In this document: piece after piece, positions 24,701-45,787 of the stretch
How the letters are laid out: each line of letters starts with the position of its first letter
How positions within the stretch are numbered: position 1 is the first letter of the stretch
Assembly (NCBI RefSeq): GCF_030936135.1
Contig: NC_082610.1
Location: forward strand, 21,090,428 to 21,154,427
DNA from: Gavia stellata
Taxonomy: Eukaryota; Chordata; Aves; Gaviiformes; Gaviidae
Reading direction: 5' to 3'
Length of the DNA stretch: 64,000 bases
Program-made: the position numbers and the translations under genes
Notes under the pieces: generated by a model
What the model was told of the DNA's origin: nothing
The model's input: the letters and a program-made list of their open reading frames with translations, nothing else
Databases searched by the model: none

Positions 24701-27407
24701 TCTGCTGATGAAAAGGTGTCTGATACAGTGTCGTCAGGCTTAGAGCTGTGTTTTCAGGTTATCTCATGCTTTTGCTAAATAGGTAAATGTTCCGTAGCCA
24801 AGAACAGATTGTGCAAATGTTTCGTTGATGCTAACTAAAGCTTATCGCTGGCTTTAGGTGCAGGCTAACCATGCTAGATAACAAGGCACGCAACTCGGTC
24901 ATAGCTTCTGGTCTCAGAGAGGTACTATCGCAGTGTCCTGGTTGGAGCTGATTCTTCCATAAAGCGGAGCGTGCCAAGTCTGTTCTCCATTAAAAGCAAA
25001 TGCATCTTTTTTTAGTACCGTGACAGGTTTTGTAAGACTTAATCCTGGCTAGATTGAGATTTGCTCTGTTGGCTTTTGCCTTATAAGCCTAAAGACAGAT
25101 TTCTGTGTGAAAGGCCAAAGTACCTCTTTTAAAAAGGTGCTTCAGAGTTTGTTTAAAAAAAAAAAAAGTAAACTTTGGAATTAGAGGAGAGCTTGGAAGC
25201 GCTGAGGGTTGTTGCCCAACATCCAGTGGAAATCTTTCTTTTTTTTGTTCATTTATGTTTGAAGGTTGGTGGCTGAAGCCTGATGCTCACCGGTTGTTAA
25301 CGAAGAAGGTGAAAACCTGGCATCAGCTGCAGTCGTCCTTCATACTGCCTTGCCAGGGCACCTGGCCCAGCCGTGCTCTAATGCTAGGGGAGCTAACTTT
25401 CTCTGCCTCTTTAATTTTTGGCCTTTTGGAAGTGAGCATTGGCATTAGATTTACCATAAACAACTTGGGAAGTTGCTCTTCCAGCTTCTTACTGAGATGG
25501 CCACAGCCTTCCACAAAGGACCTTTCTCCCTCAAGTCCTGAGAAGACGCTGGTTCTCCACTAAACTGACCCAGAATAGAGAGGGATCCTGAGGAGGAGAC
25601 TGCTGGTCCTCTGACCCGTGCAGCCACTTACAAGATAGCTCTGGATTTTTCTCTGATCTCCTTTGGAAACTTTCAGGTTTCTGGGTGGTTTTAAGAAGCA
25701 AACACACTTCCTAGTAGTTGGCAGTTATCATGCCAGAGCATGCATTATGTCACTCTGAGATTCCTGTCCTTCTGTACGGATGACTCTGCTGCTTCTGGGG
25801 CAGTTCTTGATTTGCTAAAAATTGGAGCTTTCAAGGAAAGCAGAATTGGTGCCAGTTCACCTTGTGTATCAGGCTCTAAGCTGGTGCAGTTTACTGGTGC
25901 GATTTACCGCTGCTTCGTGAGTAGTCGAACCAGCTGATGGGACTTTCCAGCCCGCAAGTTGGACTTGTTTGTCTCATGTCTAGTTCTGAGGATCCTAAAC
26001 TTGCTTTAAAGGATGAGGCTGAAGAAGTGTTGTACCTCGGTGTTGGCTACCTGGGTCCTTGTTCTTCTGCATTTCCAGTCTTTTCTCATTCCGGTCTTGC
26101 AGGGACTCTAGCAGCAAACTGGATTTGGAGCAAAAGGTGGGGTTTGGTAGGCAGGACGTGCATGTCCATTCAAGTGTGAATTATTTAATTCTTGGCATGT
26201 CTTTTGCTTTGTATCTGATTTCGTTCAGTCACAGCCCATTCCACCTGTTGATTCCTGACCTGTAATCGTGCTCTGCTGCGATCTAATGATATCACACAGG
26301 TTTGTATTGGATTACGTTGGAGCCGAAGTCTTCAAAACACCATCCTGTGTCCCGAAGCGAGCGGTAAGAGTTACTACTTGTAGTGTGGCTTTCGCATGTT
26401 TGTCCTTATTCTTGTTTTTGTTGCCTGTGCTTGGACAACCTCCCCCAGGCAGTCTCTTGACCTAGATAATTAGTGTATGCTGAGCTCATCTTTGGACCAG
26501 GGTGGGCTGATCTTGTTGGTATTTTGGCTTTTCTAGTTCACCGTTCCCCTTGTTAGAGGATCAGAGCATCTTTGGCATAAAACCAGTAGCCAGAAGTTTC
26601 TAATGGGTTCAGGCTGTACTGCTGCTTTTAGGTCACAACTTCTGGAGGAGTAATAATAACCTCTTGTTTTTGTTTCGAGTTCCTGTGTTACAAGTTGAGA
26701 GAGAGGTTTCAACTTTGTTTTTTCCATATTCTGTTGCTATACTGCTGAGCAAAGATTGAAGACTGAGATAAGCACGGAGGCATCCAAGAGTGCTTCAGAA
26801 AATATTCAGACCCCATCTGTCCAGTAAAATACAGAACATGAGAGAGGTTATGGGAAAACATGCAGTTTTTCACTTCCATGTCTTTGGCATGAGTTGAACT
26901 GATGTTTGTGGTAGTTGTAATCTCTCTTGGTGAGCTGCTTTGCTGACTGTAGATGCCCGTGGAATTCAGGTAAACCTATGGAATAGTTTTGGAGTCCTCG
27001 TTAGCAGCGTCAGCAGCCTACAGATAGATAGACACCTTGCATATCAAGCTCAGAAAGGTTAGGAAGAACCTGCTACTGCCTGTGCAGACCCTGTTCCATG
27101 TCTTCTTGTACAGAGACATTTGTGCTGGGAAAGCATTGAGGGGCTCAAACCAAGCTTATTTTACTTTGACCTATTAATCAGTTAGCATCAGGACTCAAAA
27201 GTTAAATGAGTTCCTCTGAAACTGAAAAGAGGGAACTTGGAATGAGGAAGGAGAGCACAGCCGCTGCCCTGTTGCCACATAGGAGATGAGACCCAAGAGC
27301 TGGGCTGAAGCCCTTCTACAGAGGCTGTCTTGGCAGCCATGGACATCCGTGAGAGTGAGGAGAGGGAAGGATGTTTTTCTTCTTGGTTCTGACGACTCAT
27401 AGGTTTA
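21763..27407. other. Intron-like DNA, no gene recognised
   Basis: I examined frames at 23252-23626 and 24437-24778, which lack motifs. An acceptor-like CCCCTGCAG at about 23349 is not followed by a convincing exon. A segment at 26300-26363 has a good donor (GCG|GTAAGAG) but a weak acceptor. A-tracts occur at about 24046 and 25153. Confidence 0.45.
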
Positions 27408-28130
27408 AACGCTACAGGCTTGGGGACGAGTGGCTGGAAAGCTGCCCGGTGGAAAAGGACCTGGGGGTGTTGATTGACAGCCGGCTGAAGATGAGCCAGC
27501 AGTGTGCCCAGGTGGCCAAGAAGGCCAACAGCATCCTGGCCTGTATCAGAAACAGTGTGGCAGCAGGAGTAGGGAGGTGATCGTGCCCCTGTACTCGGCG
27601 CTGGTGAGGCCGCACCTCGAATGCTGTGTTCAGTGTTGGGCCCCCCACTCCAAGAAGGACATTGAGGTGCTGGAGCGTGTCCAGAGAAGGGCGACGAAGC
27701 TGGTGAGGGGTCTGGAGCACAAGTCTGATGAGGAGCGGCTGAGGGAGCTGGGGTTGTTCAGTCTGGAGAAGAGGAGGCTGAGGGGAGACCTCATCGCTCT
27801 CTGCAACTACCTGAAAGGGGGTTGTGGTGAGGTGGGTGTTGGTCTCTTCTCCCAAGTGACAAGTGATAGGACAAGAGGAAATGGCCTCAAGTTGCGCCAG
27901 GGGAGGTTCAGGCTGGATATTAGGAAAAATGTCTTCACTGAGAGAGTGGTGAAGCATTGGAGGAGGCTGCCCAGGGAGGTGGTGGAGTCACCATCCCTGG
28001 AGGTGTTCAAAAAACGTGTGGACGTGGCACTGTGGGACATGGTTGAGTGGGCATGGTGGTGTTGGGTTGATGGTTGGACTTGATGATCTTACAGGTCTTT
28101 TCCAACCTTAATGATTCTGTGATTCTGTGA
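27408..28130 (+). mobile_element. CR1 LINE copy, long 3' part
   Basis: The copy begins at codons [13 protein letters not shown] and retains an open frame of 193 codons (27502-28083). This covers [60 protein letters not shown] and the conserved C-terminus ending WWCWVDGWT, then the GATTCTGTGATTCTGTGA terminus. One single-base loss near 27562 moves the upstream part out of frame. It is close in sequence to the copy at 62.7-63.8 kb, so both come from the same relatively young subfamily. There is no endonuclease or complete reverse transcriptase. Confidence 0.95.
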
Positions 28131-31041
28131 AATTCAGGTTGGTGCATGACTTGAAGACTTACTGGCTATGAAGAACCTACCACAGGAAGGCCAGCAAGGA
28201 TGAGGAGAGCTGTGCTACTGCATTTGATTCTCTCTTTGTTTGGAAAAAATAGCCTTGGCTAAGCTTCCCCACCCACCCTGCCCTGTGATTTCCACATCTT
28301 TCAAGCTGTCAAAATCACAAAGCAGGGAGGCATGTGCCAGCAACCTTCATTTGGTATTGCTATAAATTGGAGAGTTTGGGAAGAATCTTTTGATTTGTGC
28401 TAACATATGTACGGTGAAAAGCTCCCCATGATCATATTGCATTGTGATAAGCTGGAATGTCTTTTTGCTGCATGTCACCTGGCAGACCTTCCATCTAAAG
28501 CGACCTTTGTTTTTTAACCAGAGTTGTTAGCTTAAAAAGAAGAAACCTCCTATAATCTAGAAGCCTTCAGGTTGTTTTGCTCGTGAGGATAACCGGAGGT
28601 GGAGGTGCATGTTTCTTGCTATATATGTTTAAAAAATTTTTTTTATTCCCCATCTTTCAGGATGCACAAAGACCCTACTTCCTTGCGGAAAGCAGCAATA
28701 GCCAAAAATGCTTTCCTTCCTTCCATTTCTTTTAGCACCGAGCAGAAGTTCCCCTTCCGTCGTTGCACTGGGACCATGTTTTCGCTGTTTCCAGTCTGAA
28801 CTTTCTTCTCCGTTTCTGAGCTCCCCAAAGCCTGATGCTTTTGTAACATGGGGTGCCATCGCCACTGGGCATCACCTTGCTGAAAACCACGCACAGGCTT
28901 AAATTCCTGAGCAAACTTGCAGAACCTTGTGTTCTGGCTGGAGACGTGTCCTCTCTTTCTACACCCCTAAAATTAATATTACAGCTACTTGAACCTATAG
29001 AGGAGCATAATGATTCTCCAAAATATCTGGAGTGAAAGATAGCATTGAAACTGTCAACTTGAGTGAAATTTAACCTGACCTGTATTGCCAGGAATTGCTG
29101 ACTGCGGTAAAATTCTGCGGGGCGGGAGGTGGGTGGGTGAGCAGACTTTAACGCATTGGCAGTTTTATTTGCTCCAAAAGTAACACTTGGTTCATTGTAC
29201 CTTCAGGCTGAATTCGCTGCTTGTTTAAGTCTCTGTTAGCTCCGGACTTGGCAGTTTTGAATTTAATAGCACCTCAGGCGCAATTTATCCCTGTGCACAT
29301 GCGCTGTGCTGCTTCTAGCCTCTAATGCCATCTCTCAGCAAGCATGAAACACCCGTGCTGCAGAGTACCTGCTTCTGCAGGCACTTAGAGAAACCAAAAC
29401 CATGAGCTTGCCTTTTACCCTTCTTGATCTCCTTTGCTCTGTATTAGCTCGGTGGCTGCAGAGTTCGTGCGGGAGCCCACTGGGATGGTTCCTTTGAGGG
29501 TCTTGTTGAAAGCTGTTTGATTTGAAACACGTGGTATGGATTGCCCTGCGTGTCATCTTCTGTTCCCATGAGACAACAGCATGTCTGAAAATTTGCTGGC
29601 TGCTTCGGGTGCAGATCAGACCAGGGAAGGTTGCAGTTGAGCCATAGTGCATGTTTTTATTGCTTGGAGGTACTTTTGTTGACAGATTTATTGTCCAGAC
29701 ACAGCTTTATGCCGTTAGCCTTTGGCAGATCATTTTTCTTTATTTTAAAACTGGATTGTTTCAGATATTCCAAAACAAGCCCCATTGTCCTAAATGAAAT
29801 AGCTGGCTGGTTGTTTTTCACAGAAGTGTCACGCTGAGTAGTACTTCTCACCATCTGACCTGCAAAACATGGCACTAATACGGGTGAGAAAGGGTGATGG
29901 ATGGGTGATGCTGATGTTGGGATTTAACATTTATTTTCTCAGAGGCAAAGCGTGGTGGCCGCGACGCGCCGATGGCACCAGCGTGGGCTCTTAGTGGGGT
30001 AACAAATGCATAAGCTGCCTGCCTTGTGCCCTGAGAGAGGAATATGGGTGGGGAAGCGAGGCACAGAAAGATGGAGATGGGTAAAGCTGGTAATACTCAA
30101 AACTAACCCCTCCAAAAAAACCAAACTACCTACAAAACTCACTGCAGCTAAATGTGCCAAGGATTGTGAATCCGTAGCCCTGCATCACTTCCAGAGGAGG
30201 CTGGAAGCGGGAAAGGAGCCTGAGCTCGGGTTGTGTCACTGCAGACGTGGGCTCTAACCACTAAAGCCTCCCACTCCGGGCTCCTGGTCGGGAAAGGAAG
30301 ATTGAGCAAGTTGCTGAAAATCTTGAACCTGAAGGATACAGCACTTTAATATCTGCGTGAATGAGGTCTGCTCTTCAGAGCCTGCGATTAATCCACCCCA
30401 TGCATGGAAATGGCTTTCCATTCCTGTTGTGGGAGCGTGGCGGTGTTGACCTTGCAGAGCCGCTGTTCCTCGTGAGCTTTGCACAGCCTTGGCCCTGCGT
30501 AGCGTAACGTGCCTTTCTCAGCGGGGAGCCTGAAGTGCTTTATACATGTGAAAGTTTCATGTGTCGGCCAAGTCCAAGTGTGACCACAGAGTTTCTCAGC
30601 AAAACTTGGCGCTCCACCTCTTTGAAAGAGACTTTAAGGTGTTTGTTCTGTTCATGCAGAGTGTCTTGAAAGTCCTGATCTATTGTGTTTGGCCATTTAC
30701 GAGCAGAATTTTCTTGCAGAGGGTAATATGTGGCAGCCGGAGAAATACTTCTGCAGCTGCAAACTTCTTTTTAAAAGCACCATTTCCAGACCGGTCTTCC
30801 AGAGGATGCAGCAGTCTTCTCAGAGGCTGTCTACTCAGTGACATTGGCTTATTCCTTGCTCTCTGGCTTAGTAGCTCCCATCTAAGTTGGTCAAATGCGA
30901 ATCTAGAGGTTGTGTTGGGTGTACTGAGTAAGGATGCTGTCTCTGTTCTTCTGACTTCATCGTTTGCAGCTGCTGGCATCTTTTGGCTCATTCCCTGAAG
31001 CTTGCAGATGCTGGTGCAGGCATCGCAGTCACTTCCACCTT
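28131..31041. other. Intron-like DNA, no gene recognised
   Basis: A strong acceptor-like tract ends at about 28660, but the frame that follows has no donor or recognisable peptide. Other frames are short and unsupported. Confidence 0.45.
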
Positions 31042-31191
31042 GAGGTGGTGGAGTCACCATCCCTGGAGGTGTTCAAGGAACGTGTGGACGTGGCACTATG
31101 GGACATGGTTGAGTGGGAATGGTGGGGTTGGGTTGGTGGTTGGACTTGATGGTCTTACAGGTCTTTTCCAACCTTAGTGATTCTGTGATTC
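31042..31191 (+). mobile_element. CR1 LINE 3' terminal fragment
   Basis: About 150 bp matching the [30 protein letters not shown] end of CR1 ORF2, with the short 3' UTR and GATTCTGTGATTC terminus. It is severely 5' truncated. Confidence 0.9.
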
Positions 31192-34100
31192 CCTGTGGGT
31201 TGTGTGTCCTGCAGATGGACAGGAGATTCAGCCATCGATGGGGACTACACTACAAACTGGAGGAGATGGTTTATATTTAGGGGAGGAGAAGATGTATAAC
31301 TTTACGACTGCCTAATGAAAATGTGTTTGCTTATTGGGCTGTTGTTCTTAACAGATTCCGGTGTGATGTGGAGGGATGTGCCAGCTCTTCCGTAATGCAC
31401 GGCCAGCTGTGCGGCGTTACGCTCTGAAGAAGTTGTGTGGTAGGAGAAGGAATATAAGTGATGTTCTTCTGGACCTGAGCTGGCAACGTTTCTTCTCTGA
31501 ATCGCATTTTGGAGCATGTGTAACTTGTGTCCTACTTTTGCAGCAGATCAGCCTCGAATGCTCTGCCGGCCTCATGTCAGCCCCAGGTGTTTATCAGGTC
31601 CAGCTTGTTGGTCACCATCCTAGCCTGGCCGATGTGTCCATGAGATAAGACTCAGTGATTTCTAGGCACATTTTCCTTCAAAACTCCCTCTGAAAGTATG
31701 GAACTGTGCACGTCCCACCTCAGTCATCCTCCCAGAGGAGTGTTTTGTTAATACTGGAAATGGTGGGGGTATTGAGAGCCTGTATTGGGGCAGCAGATAG
31801 ACCTTTGACCATTGTATCCTGGATTTTCTAAAGAAGTGGGAACGCTTCACGCTGTGCAGGCATCTTGGGAAGTCAAAGGAACTGTGTCCAGACCAGGGAC
31901 CTAGTAATGTATTTCCTCCCCTGTAATCTCTAATGCTTCTCTGCTTCACAGCCTCTGTTCAGTTCGTCCTTCGTTGTTGACAGCAAGTGACACTTTGTAG
32001 AAACAGCTTGGTAATGTCATTAACCTTGTTCGGGAGCCAAGGGAACGTATTGGCTCTAAAGCTGCTGTTCAGAGAATGTTATAACTTCATCTGGTCATGC
32101 TCAGCTGACAGTGGGTCGGCCTCATGCGCCCGGGCGCTGCCCCTTCTGTCTCCAGACCCATCCGCGTGTGCAACTTCAGCCTTGGGAGAGAAGCTTGGGA
32201 AGCCAAATGCTTCTCGAGATTGCAGCACAGATTCCCTGCCTCCTGCGCTCTAGCCTCGCTTCACAAAATGAGATTCACTTGTCTTCCCTTAGCAAAATCG
32301 GGTTTAATTCTGTTTTTCTAAAGAGTGAAATATAGCACTTGCTTTGAGAGCTGACAACACATGAAGTGTTTAGCAGCGATTGCAAGTTGAAGCCAGGCCG
32401 TATGTCTCCTCAGTTAGATGGGAGATAGCATCGTTGTCTGAAAAAGGTATTCCACTCTTGTTTTCCCCGCTTTGCTGTTATACTGAGGACAGAAGATTTC
32501 TTTGCAGCTCTTTGACCCTATCTCACGCCTAGTCCGTTCACGCTTGTAAGGATGAATTTTGGGGCAGTGTCTGCTGGCTCTTCGATCACAGCTCGAAGGA
32601 GCATGTGTTGCCCTGAATGGTTTGCTTTGCTCGCTTTGTACCTGTGATCTCTAACAAGCGCACTCCCTCGTTCCGTGGTTTTTTTGTCTAGTTCTACATC
32701 TCTCCTTTCGCCTCGGTTGCAGTCGCTGCGTGCACCCTGCAGCTGCTTAACCAGGAGCAACTGAGGTTGGCTGGAAGGGCGTGGAGGCAAGGGGCTTCAC
32801 TTTGCTCTCGCAACATCCCCCCCCAATCAGTGCTGCTTGAAATAATGCTTTGAATTTATCTTTTTCTTTGCACAAATTCCTTGCCTCGAGCACAGGGAGA
32901 TCAGCAAGAAGGGAGGAACGCTGCTGAAACCCAGCAAGCAATGCCCTCTGCATGTGTGTGTACATTGCAAAGTCATCAGTCATTCAGTTGTTGACTCAAA
33001 GTTATTCTGGTTTTCCAGCGTGCTTATTCCCTGCTGAGTTATAGCCACAGATGGTAAAAGTAAACTTTGCACTTCTCAGAGTGTAGTCCTTTCCCAGATT
33101 TTATTTGTTGCTGTCTTTTGTGGTTTGGTTTGACTTTTAATTTCCTTGGGGATGCTCTACAGATGGAGAAGGTAGTGCTCGAAGAGTGAGTTTTACCCCG
33201 AGTTCTCGGGATTACTGCTGATGGGAACAGCAGCGTGCATCTCTTCCTTCGTGCCGTCTCCGCAGCCGGAGGATGGTTTCTTCCAGGGAGCAACACGGTG
33301 TGGAGGAGAAGCTTTAGCTGGTGCTTTTCTGGGATGTGTGGGGTGGGTGCTCAGTGGGGTCTCCGAGTACAAATGCAGCCATGTGGGACTGGCTAGAAGC
33401 GTGATGGGAAGGCAGAAATAAAGCTTATCGCTTGTAGTTGTAAAAGGCAGTTGTTAAGTCGGGAAAAATGATCCGCGAGTAATTGCAACTCTTGTTCTGG
33501 ACGTATGGGATTGTGCTAAGGTGGAGGAGGCCAAAAACCCACCACTCCTCGCTGGAGGTTCTGATCTTTAAGACAGCATCCCAAGCATCACCTGGACTGC
33601 ATTGAGGTACGACTGCATCTGCTTATCCCCTCGCTGGGCTTGGAAATGAGCTGTTTGCTTCTCTGCTGTCCTTACGGTCTGTGCGTTGTGTTTGTCCACT
33701 TCACACGCTCACTCTGCTATCCGTAAAGGGATTTTTATCATTGGCTAAAGAACATTTTAAAATTCTTTTAAGCTTGCAAGTTTGTATTGAGCGCCTTGGG
33801 GGAGGGATTATCAGTTGGCTCCTGAGGAGCCCGTGTTTAGTGAGAGGGAAAGGGGGGGCAAACCGCAGCGTGTCCCCCCTAACCAGTGCTGGCCTAATCC
33901 AGAACGGCTGCCGGGTGCTGTGGAAGAGGGGAGAGGCATTTACTGGGATTTTGCTTTCCTCTGGAGCTGTTGCAGTCAAGTGGGACCAAAGTCAGCTGAG
34001 AAGGGAAGGACTTCTGGGGGGTTAACACGGTTGGGGATACAAAGCATCTCTGCGTAGGGGACGGTTACGCAGTGTTAATGCAGCAGCTTCCAGACACTGA

Positions 34101-36442
34101 GTGTGATCAACATTTATCTTACAAATATATGTGGTTCTTGGGTCACTTGAGATCAGTTAAGATTATTTTATTTGTCCTAAAAGACTGAGATTTTAACTAT
34201 AATAATTATAGCATTTATGCATAGACATAATGCTGCTATAGCTGCATTTCCAAAATGCACCGGGAGATGTTTAGTCTTTGAGGGTTGGTTAGTGTAACTA
34301 CACAGGTGGTAGTAAAGGTACGGAGAAAACCCCCTAGAATAAGACAGCGCTCTGTGTTTGTATTCATTGCTGTTATTCTTTACTATTTTCTTTAAAACAG
34401 TAAATGCATACATTATTGCACAGCCAGTTCATTCTCAGGGTGACTTCTTAGGCTATAAAATATTGCTTCTTGTAAGCCTTTTACCTTGCAAAGGGACAGC
34501 AAATATAAGCTGGGCTCTCTTTAAAATGTAAAATTTACCCTTAATGATGTATTATTTCTTTTTTTTCTGCTGAATCTCTGTCTGTGACTTGTGAACTTGA
34601 CAAAAAGTAGGTTTATCTCAGCATAACGTGGTGGGGAGTGCAGGTTGACAAACGGTGCTCTGAGTGTCTTGGGGAGGTACCTATAGTGTCCGTGAGGGAA
34701 CCCAAATCACTTGAAGTTGAAGGGTTCAGAGTTTAAAGCAAACTTTTGCTGTCTGTCAGCAATAAGGATCTGTCCGCTCTAGGAAAATCTCTTGTGGGCA
34801 GAGTATTTCACATCTTCCCGTGCTTTCCCCCTTGCTCCCAGTCTTGTCAATGAGAGTTTTCAATGATTAAACTACAGCATATGCTAAGAGTGACAGCAAG
34901 AGCGTGCTAAAGGCTAAGGCAGACTTGTAATTCAGAACAGTGGGAAAAGTATTGAAGTTATCTTGGCTGAATAACACCAATTCATATTACCAATTCGCTG
35001 CCGAAAACGTGGGGCTGCTTTCCTGAGCAGCCGATGCCTGCGTACCGGCTGGCGGGGGCTGCGGTTGTGTATCGCACAGGTCATCTCCTCTCCTGCGCCC
35101 ATTCTTACAACTCCCGCGAAGGTGCGCGTGGAAGAGCGAGCGAGGAGAAGGAATGAAGAAAGTCAGTCTGCGCTGTGCGTGTGCAGTGCGAAATGGGAGA
35201 GGCGCTGGCTGGGCGCCAGGCGCAGTCTTTGGTACGCAGGACTAGATGGGGCTGGTGAGCTGCCTTTCCCCTCCAAGACTCCTATTTTCAGGTCAGACTT
35301 GGAACTATTTCCAGCTGCCAGGTGGGATGACCCAGGGGTGAACTTTTGGCTGCAGTAAGAAACCTGCTCGCACAAAACGATGCTGTGCACGCTTACTCCA
35401 GGGAGAAGGAGGCAGAGGAGTGCACGAGGGAAGGTCAGCGGTGCAAGTACTCTACAGTCCGGTCCTTTCGGGCTCCCCTGCTCTTTGGGAGAGCAGATGT
35501 GGAAATGCTCCATCTATTTTGAACAGGCAAAATAACTCTTCTTACTAGAATAAATAAAAGGGCAGGAGGGAGGGAGGCTTTGATTTCCTTAGGGAACTTG
35601 GAGGGTGACTAGGGATGCTGAATTCGAGGCACTGCATTTTAGGATCAAGTTTTGTCCCAGTCTTTGACTCTTTGGTAGTCCAGTGTGGACCTGTATGTTG
35701 TGTGTCCTCTGTGAAGCTTGGGGTAGCTGTTTCTATTTCACCCTTTTTCAGTCAGGGTGGTTTTGAGGCTAAATCTCTGTTACCCTGTTCAGGGCTTTAG
35801 GACGTAGAGTAAGGAGGAAGATTTGGAAACAGAAGTTTCATGGTATGAAGCATCAAAGTGTTGCAATCTGTGAGTCAAAGCTAATAAACGTTACCTTGGG
35901 CTTTCTTGGAGGAAAAAAAGGCTCTTACTCAGGTTCTGAAATTCACGAGCGTGGTTGGGACTGGAGTTGAGAGCTCAGGGTGAAACTTCTTGCACGGATG
36001 GCTAAATCAGGGTCTTATGTATGTTACTGATGACTGTTGGATGTTTTTCACTTTGCTATTTATACCGTTCACACATGCTGCTCATTCTGTGTTGTGAACT
36101 GCCTTTGCGTCTTCAACTGCAGTCGTCACGCACACCTCTGAGATGTCACGCAAAGTTGAATCTCGACACTCTTTGAAGGCCATGACATTTCTCTTCGTAA
36201 CTGCAGGATGAGGACTAAAGCTTGCTTCGGTGATGAGGAAGAGGGTTGCCCTTAAAAACTGCTTAGGGAAGAAACTTACAATTGGTCTGGTTCAGGCTGA
36301 GCTGTTTGGAAGCTCATATAAAGCTTTAAAAAGTCTTGGAAACAAAAGGGTAAATCCAAGTAGAAGCTGATGATCTGCTCTGAAATCAATGGGACCTGCT
36401 CCAGTGACTTCAAGGATGAGAGCCTATCCATTGGGACAGAGC
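31192..36442. other. Intron-like DNA, no gene recognised
   Basis: No CR1, RNA gene or splice-supported exon was recognised in about 5.2 kb. The frames present are short and lack motifs. Confidence 0.5.
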
Positions 36443-36713
36443 GTTGGTCTCTTCTCCCATGTAACTAGGCTTCAAGTTGTGCCAGGGGAGGTTTAGGCTG
36501 GATCTTAGGAAAAATTTCTTCCCTGAGAGAGTGGTGAAGCATTGGAAGAGGCTGCCCAGGGAGGTGGTGGAGTCACCATCCCTGGAGGTGTTCAAGGAAT
36601 GTGTGGACGTGGCACTGCGGGACATGGTTGAGTGGGCATGGTGGTGTTGGGTTGATGGTTGGACCTGATGATCTTACAGGTCTTTTCCAACCTTAATGAT
36701 TCTGTGATTCTGA
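36443..36713 (+). mobile_element. CR1 LINE 3' fragment with internal deletion
   Basis: The segment starts at TTGGTCTCTTCTCCCA, then jumps to the CTTCAAGTTGTGCCAGG segment, losing about 30 bp relative to the other copies (the SDRTRGNG codons). It then runs intact to the GATTCTGTGATTCTGA terminus. Confidence 0.9.
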
Positions 36714-37469
36714 GAGTCTCCTGTGTGCATTGGTAATGAAGAAAAGACATTGCGTATTTATTGTTTTATGTGGGGAAATGAAGGCTTATTGTGGGTGTGA
36801 ATCTTCTTCAGCGACAGCTGATGTGTCTGTGTAATGTCTTGGAAGACCTGAACTATGGGCTTTTGCTTGTTTTCAATTAAAGTTTCTTTCAGCTTTTTGC
36901 AATGAGCAGGAAAAGCAAGGCAGGAATCAACTAAAGTTGATGCTTGGTTTTGACTGACTCAGTGTAAAGGCAGGGCCAGGACTATAGTTCCCCATATTAA
37001 CAGTGTGCTCAAGCTGGTGCAAACCCTTTTGCTGAGCCTGGGGACAATGTTAAGGGACCCAGAGCGAGTCAAATGCATCATGTCTGTGTTGCTGTATGCC
37101 CGTGGGCTTTGAGTTTGGCTTTGTACACATGGCTTTTGACTTGCACTGTTCTCTGTTGGGGCCTGAGGGAAGAAGAGCAAAGTACCCTTTCCAAAGAAAG
37201 AGCCTCTCTGTGAATTTGGGAATGGTTTATTCTAGTCCTGCCTCTGCATCGTTGCCTGTATGTTGTGTGTAATAATACTTGTCTGCCTTTTGCAATTTTT
37301 TTTTTCCATTCCTGCTGATGGGAGTGTGTTTAGTAAAACACTCTCTTGATATAAATTGATCACTTTCTTTTTCTTTTTTTTTAATAGGTATATTGCAGTG
37401 GATCTGAAAGTGATATAAGAAAGAATTGCTCTTGGGAAGAGAAGCCTCCCTGCAAGGCCAACCCTGAAG

Positions 37470-45045
<7,576 letters not shown>

Positions 45046-45561
45046 AAGGGTGGGGATAAAACAGTGGGCAGAGAGATGGAAAGGAGATTGAAAGCCTGCC
45101 TGACTTGTTTTTCTTTCCTATTTGCCTATAACACAGACTGAAAGTGCTTCCAAATTTACTTCTGGTGCAATTGAGGAGAAATGCCATGTACTGTATTATG
45201 AAAAAAATTAATATTTTTTATTCAACTGTGCAACAGGTTGCTGTAAAAAAAAAAAAAAAAAAAGTAGTCATTTTTAAAACTTCCATAATGCACAATAGCT
45301 TTGGCCATTATTTTTCATTGCAAAACAAACCTAACAAGGGGTAAGCCATCATCCTCGGAAAATGCTCTGGCGCTTTTTCAGCTGTTTACAGTGCAAGTTC
45401 CTTGTGTTTCATTCCTTTCACGTGCGCTTCTCTGAAAACACAGCAAAGGATGCTCTCGCCTTGCGCGAAGTGCTCTGAAATAGTCAGATGAGAATTGGGA
45501 GTATAGCTGCAACAGGGAACGCTTAATCCAACGTGTGTGTCATGTTTCAGTACACTTCTTG

Positions 45562-45585
45562 CTTGTAAAGAGGTCTGTTTACAAG
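45562..45585 (+). repeat. Perfect inverted repeat in 3' UTR
   Basis: CTTGTAAA and TTTACAAG pair over eight bases around an 8-nt loop (GAGGTCTG). The element lies about 100 nt before the poly(A) signal. Its function is unknown. Confidence 0.6.
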
Positions 45586-45685
45586 ACATTGTAAACTCTG
45601 CTTACTGCTAACCCAAGATACCTTTTCACCATGGAGCGGATTACTGTGCCTCTGCACTTAAATGATCTTATTTTTGTATTCACTT

Positions 45686-45691
45686 AATAAA
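45686..45691 (+). terminator. Polyadenylation signal AATAAA
   Basis: A canonical hexamer is followed within 20-50 nt by T/GT-rich sequence (ATCTTGTTGCATTTCTGG). It is the first canonical signal after the C11orf24-like stop codon. Confidence 0.75.
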
Positions 45692-45787
45692 CGGGGCCCT
45701 GGAAGGGCATATCTTGTTGCATTTCTGGTCTCGTTCCTGTCCCTGCCAGTTCAGGAGCAGGCAAGTGGGCTTTGGGGGCTTAAGTAA

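Larger units (their letters stand above)
45046..45710 (+). other. C11orf24-like 3' UTR
   Basis: About 665 nt from the stop codon to shortly after the AATAAA. It holds a 19-nt A-run (45245-45263) and a perfect 8-bp stem-loop at 45562-45585. The end is inferred from the poly(A) signal and the GT-rich bases that follow. Confidence 0.65.

Noticed and set aside
26300..26363. Exon with donor GCG|GTAAGAG
   Set aside because: The acceptor lacks a pyrimidine tract and the peptide is not recognisable.
28660..28735. Exon starting after a strong acceptor at 28660
   Set aside because: No donor of quality follows, and the frame in phase with the upstream candidates stops after 25 codons.
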